Shown piece by piece: positions 61,541 through 64,000 of a stretch of DNA of 64,000 nt. The notes below the pieces were generated by a model. The model had not been told where the DNA came from, made no database searches, and saw nothing but the letters and a program-made list of their open reading frames with translations. The stretch spans positions 1-64,000 of the forward strand of contig DATMXS010000496.1 of NCBI GenBank assembly GCA_035561355.1, given 5' to 3'. Origin of the DNA: DATMXS01 sp035561355. Lineage in GTDB: Bacteria; Acidobacteriota; Terriglobia; Bryobacterales; Bryobacteraceae. The position numbers and the translations under genes were made by a program. Numbering within the stretch: position 1 is the first letter of the stretch; the number at the start of each line of letters is the position of its first letter.

Positions 61541-62518
61541 GTGAGCGCGTCCCTCATCCCCCTGATCCAACGCCTGCTGCTCGGCTGGTATGCAACGTCC
61601 AAGCGCGACCTGCCATGGCGGCGCACGGGCGAGCCGTACTGTATCTGGCTCTCTGAGATCATGTTGCAGCAAACGCGCGTAGCCGCGGCTGCGCCGTACT
61701 ACGAGCGGTTCCTGGCGCGGTTTCCTTCGGCCGAAGCGCTGTCCGCAGCGCCGGAATCCGAGGTGCTCGCGGCCTGGGCGGGCCTCGGTTATTACTCGCG
61801 TGCCCGGAACCTGCACCGGGCGGCACATGCGATCGCCGCTCGCGGAACCTTTCCGGCGGACTACGATGGCATTCGCGCGCTGCCGGGAGTGGGCGAGTAC
61901 ACGGCGGCCGCTGTGGCGAGCATCGCCTTCGGACTGCCCCATGCGGCGGTGGACGGCAACGTAAAGCGAGTGGTGGCCCGCCTGTTCCGCGCAGGGGACG
62001 GCGTACGGGAACTGGCGCAGAATCTCCTGGACCGCACCGCGCCGGGAACGTGGAACCAGGCAGTAATGGAACTTGGCGCGACGGTGTGCCTCCCCAGGCA
62101 GCCGGCGTGCGGCTCCTGCCCGCTCGCGCCGGTGTGCGAGGCGCGGGCACGTGGCGAAACGAACCGTTTCCCCGCCCGGCGTACCCGCCCGGGCTTCCAA
62201 CGGTTGTCCAAAGTTCTGCTTGTCATCCAACAGGGTAAAGAGACATTATTGTGGCAGAGAGGTTTGGAGTCTCGTCGCATGGTAGGTTTTTGGGAGTTGC
62301 CGGAAGCGGAACAGCTTCCGGGGGCAACGGTTTTCCGGGAACTGGGCGGGTTTCGGCACACAATCACGAGCCATCATTACGAAGTCCGCGTGGTGCAGGC
62401 CAGGCTGCGCAAAGCGCCGCCTGGGTTCCGGTGGGCGGGCAAGGATGAATTGGCTGCGCTTCCGCTCTCGACAATGGCGCGAAAAGGGTTGCGGGTTGCG
62501 GGCAAAAGCTCGAATTAG
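61541..62518 (+). CDS. mutY: A/G-specific adenine glycosylase
   Basis: A 325-aa base-excision enzyme that removes adenine opposite 8-oxoguanine. The catalytic Glu39 is in IWLSEIMLQQTRVAAA. The helix-hairpin-helix is LPGVGEYTAAAVASIAFG, followed by the catalytic Asp in AAVDGNVKRV. The 4Fe-4S cluster cysteines are in CLPRQPACGSCPLAPVC. The C-terminal NUDIX-like domain (about 220-325) recognises 8-oxoG (WQRGLESRRMVGFWELPEAEQLPG). GTG start. It shares a 24-base gap with uvrA, so the two repair promoters must overlap or lie inside the coding ends. Confidence 0.96.
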   Translation: MSASLIPLIQRLLLGWYATSKRDLPWRRTGEPYCIWLSEIMLQQTRVAAAAPYYERFLARFPSAEALSAAPESEVLAAWAGLGYYSRARNLHRAAHAIAARGTFPADYDGIRALPGVGEYTAAAVASIAFGLPHAAVDGNVKRVVARLFRAGDGVRELAQNLLDRTAPGTWNQAVMELGATVCLPRQPACGSCPLAPVCEARARGETNRFPARRTRPGFQRLSKVLLVIQQGKETLLWQRGLESRRMVGFWELPEAEQLPGATVFRELGGFRHTITSHHYEVRVVQARLRKAPPGFRWAGKDELAALPLSTMARKGLRVAGKSSN

Positions 62519-62572
62519 CGCACTCCGTCTGAATTAGGTGAGAGGCACGCCGGTCCCGGCGCACTTCTTCAT

Positions 62573-63340
62573 GTGCGCCCTATTCTCCTGATCGCAGCGC
62601 TCGCCTTTCGGCTGTCGGCCGGCGACTGCAAGCCCAAGATGCCGTGCTACTCCGCCGAGGGCATCGTAGACGGCGCCAGTTTCGCCCGCGCGGTTGCGCC
62701 GGGCTCAATCGTAAGTATCTTCGGCACCGACTTGGCCTGGGCTGCGCAGGGCCGCGACGCCAACCAGGCTTCAATCGGCCTGGGCGGGGTCCATGTCCTT
62801 GTAGGCGGCCTCGCGGCATTCGTGTTCTACGTCTCTCCGGGCCAGGTGAATGCGCTGATCCCGAATAGCTTGCGGCCGGGCGGCTTCGAGGTCCGGATCG
62901 TGCGCGACGGGGCGGGCGGCCCGGCGGCGATTGTCAATATCGAGGAGTACGCGCCCGCCCTGTTCGAGTACGAAAGGGATACGGCGATCGCGCTCCGGTA
63001 TCCGACCTGGCAACCCGCCACGCGCGAGTATCCCGCCCGTCCCGGCGAGATTGTCTCGCTGTTCGCGACCGGTCTCGGCCCGCTGACATACCCTTTCGGA
63101 GAGTACGACATCCCGAACAGCGCCACTCCGATCGAGGCACGCAAACAGTTCCGCGTACTGCTGAACGGCATCGCTCTCGATGACAACCTCATCGAGTACG
63201 CAGGTTGCGCCCCGGGCTACATAGGCCTGTACCAGATCAACGTGCGGCTCCCCGAACGTGTGGACCCGGATCCCGAACTTCGCATCGGGATCGGCAAGAC
63301 GCTAAGCCGCGCCGACCTCCGCCTTCGAACCGCGCCTTGA
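62573..63340 (+). CDS. Exported protein made of the Solibacter-type C-terminal module
   Basis: A 255-aa protein with a short hydrophobic N-terminus (MRPILLIAALAFRLSAG; GTG start). The rest is a TIGR03437-type module alone: EGIVDGASFARAVAPGSIVSIFGTDLAWA, HVLVGGLAAFVFYVSPGQVNALIPN, RPGEIVSLFATGLGPLTYPFGEYD and GYIGLYQINVRLPERV. The same module ends the large NHL-repeat protein at 31-34.5 kb, where the matching lines are LAPGMIATIWP, YVSGSQINFQVPN and LWQINYKVPSNA. It looks like a paired immunoglobulin-like beta domain of cell-surface or secreted proteins. The role is unknown. Confidence 0.85.
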   Translation: MRPILLIAALAFRLSAGDCKPKMPCYSAEGIVDGASFARAVAPGSIVSIFGTDLAWAAQGRDANQASIGLGGVHVLVGGLAAFVFYVSPGQVNALIPNSLRPGGFEVRIVRDGAGGPAAIVNIEEYAPALFEYERDTAIALRYPTWQPATREYPARPGEIVSLFATGLGPLTYPFGEYDIPNSATPIEARKQFRVLLNGIALDDNLIEYAGCAPGYIGLYQINVRLPERVDPDPELRIGIGKTLSRADLRLRTAP

Positions 63341-63418
63341 CGCGTTTCTGCAATAATGACGGTTGCACGCCCGGCCTCTGAGCCACTGGTGTAAGCCGGG
63401 TTGAGGCCTTCCTTCAAA

Positions 63419-63919
63419 ATGACCCTCGAAGAAATCCGTGAATTAATCAAGGTGGTGACGGAGACAGGCGTGGCGGAACTGGAAGTGCAGCGCGGCGACA
63501 ACCGGGTACGGATCCGGCGCGTGCTGCGGCCCCAGATACACTCCCTGGGTGGCTCGATGCACGCAAGTGCGCCTACGGAGGCGGTCCCAACCTTGGCAGT
63601 CGCCGCAACGGAATCTGCCACTCCGGCGCCTGCTGCCGAACCCGAAAGGGCGCCTGCCGACCCGCTCAGCGATCCCAGCCTCATCATCGTGAAGTCCCCA
63701 ATCGTGGGCACCTTTTACGAATCGCCGACCCCCGGATCGGCTGCGTTCATCCGTGTAGGCGATATCGTCCGGCCCGGAGATGTGCTCTGCATCATCGAAT
63801 CGATGAAGCTGATGAACGAGATCGAGTCTGAGCATTCCGGAACCATCGTTGCCCGTTTCGTCCAGAACTCACAAGCGGTCGAGTATGGAGAAGCGCTGTT
63901 CGCCATCCGCCCGGCCTAA
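63419..63919 (+). CDS. accB: Biotin carboxyl carrier protein of acetyl-CoA carboxylase
   Basis: A 166-aa protein carrying biotin on Lys130 (CIIESMKLMNEIE) in a C-terminal biotinyl domain (about 87-166, IIVKSPIVGTFYESPTPGSAAFIRVGD). The N-terminal part MTLEEIRELIKVVTETGVAELEVQRGDNRVRIRR is the usual AccB assembly helix. A Pro/Ala linker (PAPAAEPERAPADP) joins them. ATG 63419 is used; an in-frame TTG at 63401 is possible. It precedes accC by 3 bases, the standard accBC pair of fatty-acid synthesis. Confidence 0.96.
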   Translation: MTLEEIRELIKVVTETGVAELEVQRGDNRVRIRRVLRPQIHSLGGSMHASAPTEAVPTLAVAATESATPAPAAEPERAPADPLSDPSLIIVKSPIVGTFYESPTPGSAAFIRVGDIVRPGDVLCIIESMKLMNEIESEHSGTIVARFVQNSQAVEYGEALFAIRPA

Positions 63920-63922
63920 AGC

Positions 63923-64000
63923 ATGTTCGAGAAGATTCTCATCGCCAACCGCGGCGAGATCGCGCTCCGCGTAATCTGCGCCTGCAAAGACCTCGGCATC
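63923..64000 (+). CDS. accC: Biotin carboxylase of acetyl-CoA carboxylase, cut by the window end
   Basis: Only 26 codons are in the window, MFEKILIANRGEIALRVICA onward. This is the nearly invariant N-terminus of biotin carboxylase (K-I-L-I-A-N-R-G-E-I-A-x-R-V). It adds carboxylate to the biotin of AccB using ATP and bicarbonate. It starts 3 bases after the accB stop. Confidence 0.93.
   Translation, partial: MFEKILIANRGEIALRVICACKDLGI

Overview
The window reads as a high-GC chromosomal segment of an acidobacterium, most likely of the Solibacter/Bryobacter lineage. The lineage call rests on family signatures: three long FtsX/MacB-type permeases without an ATPase partner (the ADOP family, expanded in Acidobacteria), two proteins with the Solibacter-type C-terminal module (TIGR03437 type), a CE15 glucuronoyl esterase-like enzyme, and the futalosine menaquinone genes mqnA and mqnC. 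I see no rRNA, tRNA, insertion sequence, prophage or CRISPR array.

Layout. 1-11.9 kb: a cut-off exported protein, an MFS exporter with a possible 43-residue basic microprotein opposite its 5' side, two ADOP permeases, a sugar-phosphate isomerase-like protein, an aldo/keto reductase, a triple-repeat protein and a chimeric methyltransferase. 12.0-12.5 kb: a GNAT acetyltransferase. 12.6-22.9 kb (minus strand): a complete assimilatory sulfate operon in the order cysP-cysT-cysW-cysA-cysD-cysN-cysH-cobA-sir-siroheme synthase. It covers uptake, activation, APS reduction, sulfite reduction and siroheme supply, and nearly every junction is overlapped or abutted. A 25-codon leader peptide ending Gly-Cys-Cys-Cys-stop lies between a good promoter and cysP. 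I read it as a cysteine-sensing attenuator, and it is the most notable element here.

23-42 kb: a receiver-domain protein, a prenyltransferase-repeat protein, an M48 peptidase, ilvE, nagA, mqnC/mqnA, a large NHL-repeat surface protein, a trehalose synthase-maltokinase fusion, the CE15 esterase and a third ADOP permease. 42.0-51.3 kb: a six-gene plus-strand operon (phosphodiesterase, flippase, AsnB-type amidotransferase, GT-C-like membrane protein, CapK-like adenylate-forming enzyme, SGNH hydrolase) that looks like a surface-glycan or amide-decorated polymer locus. 51.3-53.2 kb: an orphan PduS/PduT pair (microcompartment flavin/Fe-S redox protein and tandem shell protein). 53.2-64 kb: a DinB protein, a histone H1-like protein with a hairpin over its ribosome binding site, an animal-type transketolase, small unknown proteins, a LysR regulator, divergent uvrA and mutY, a second TIGR03437-type protein, accB and the start of accC.

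The heart of the window is sulfur metabolism. Sulfate enters by CysPTWA, is activated by CysDN and reduced as APS by an Fe-S type CysH. Sulfite then goes to sulfide on a siroheme enzyme whose cofactor is made by the last genes of the same operon. The kinase-like tail of CysN has lost its Walker A motif, which fits a route that does not need PAPS. Three short arrays of heptanucleotide repeats and several strong inverted repeats occupy the intergenic gaps.
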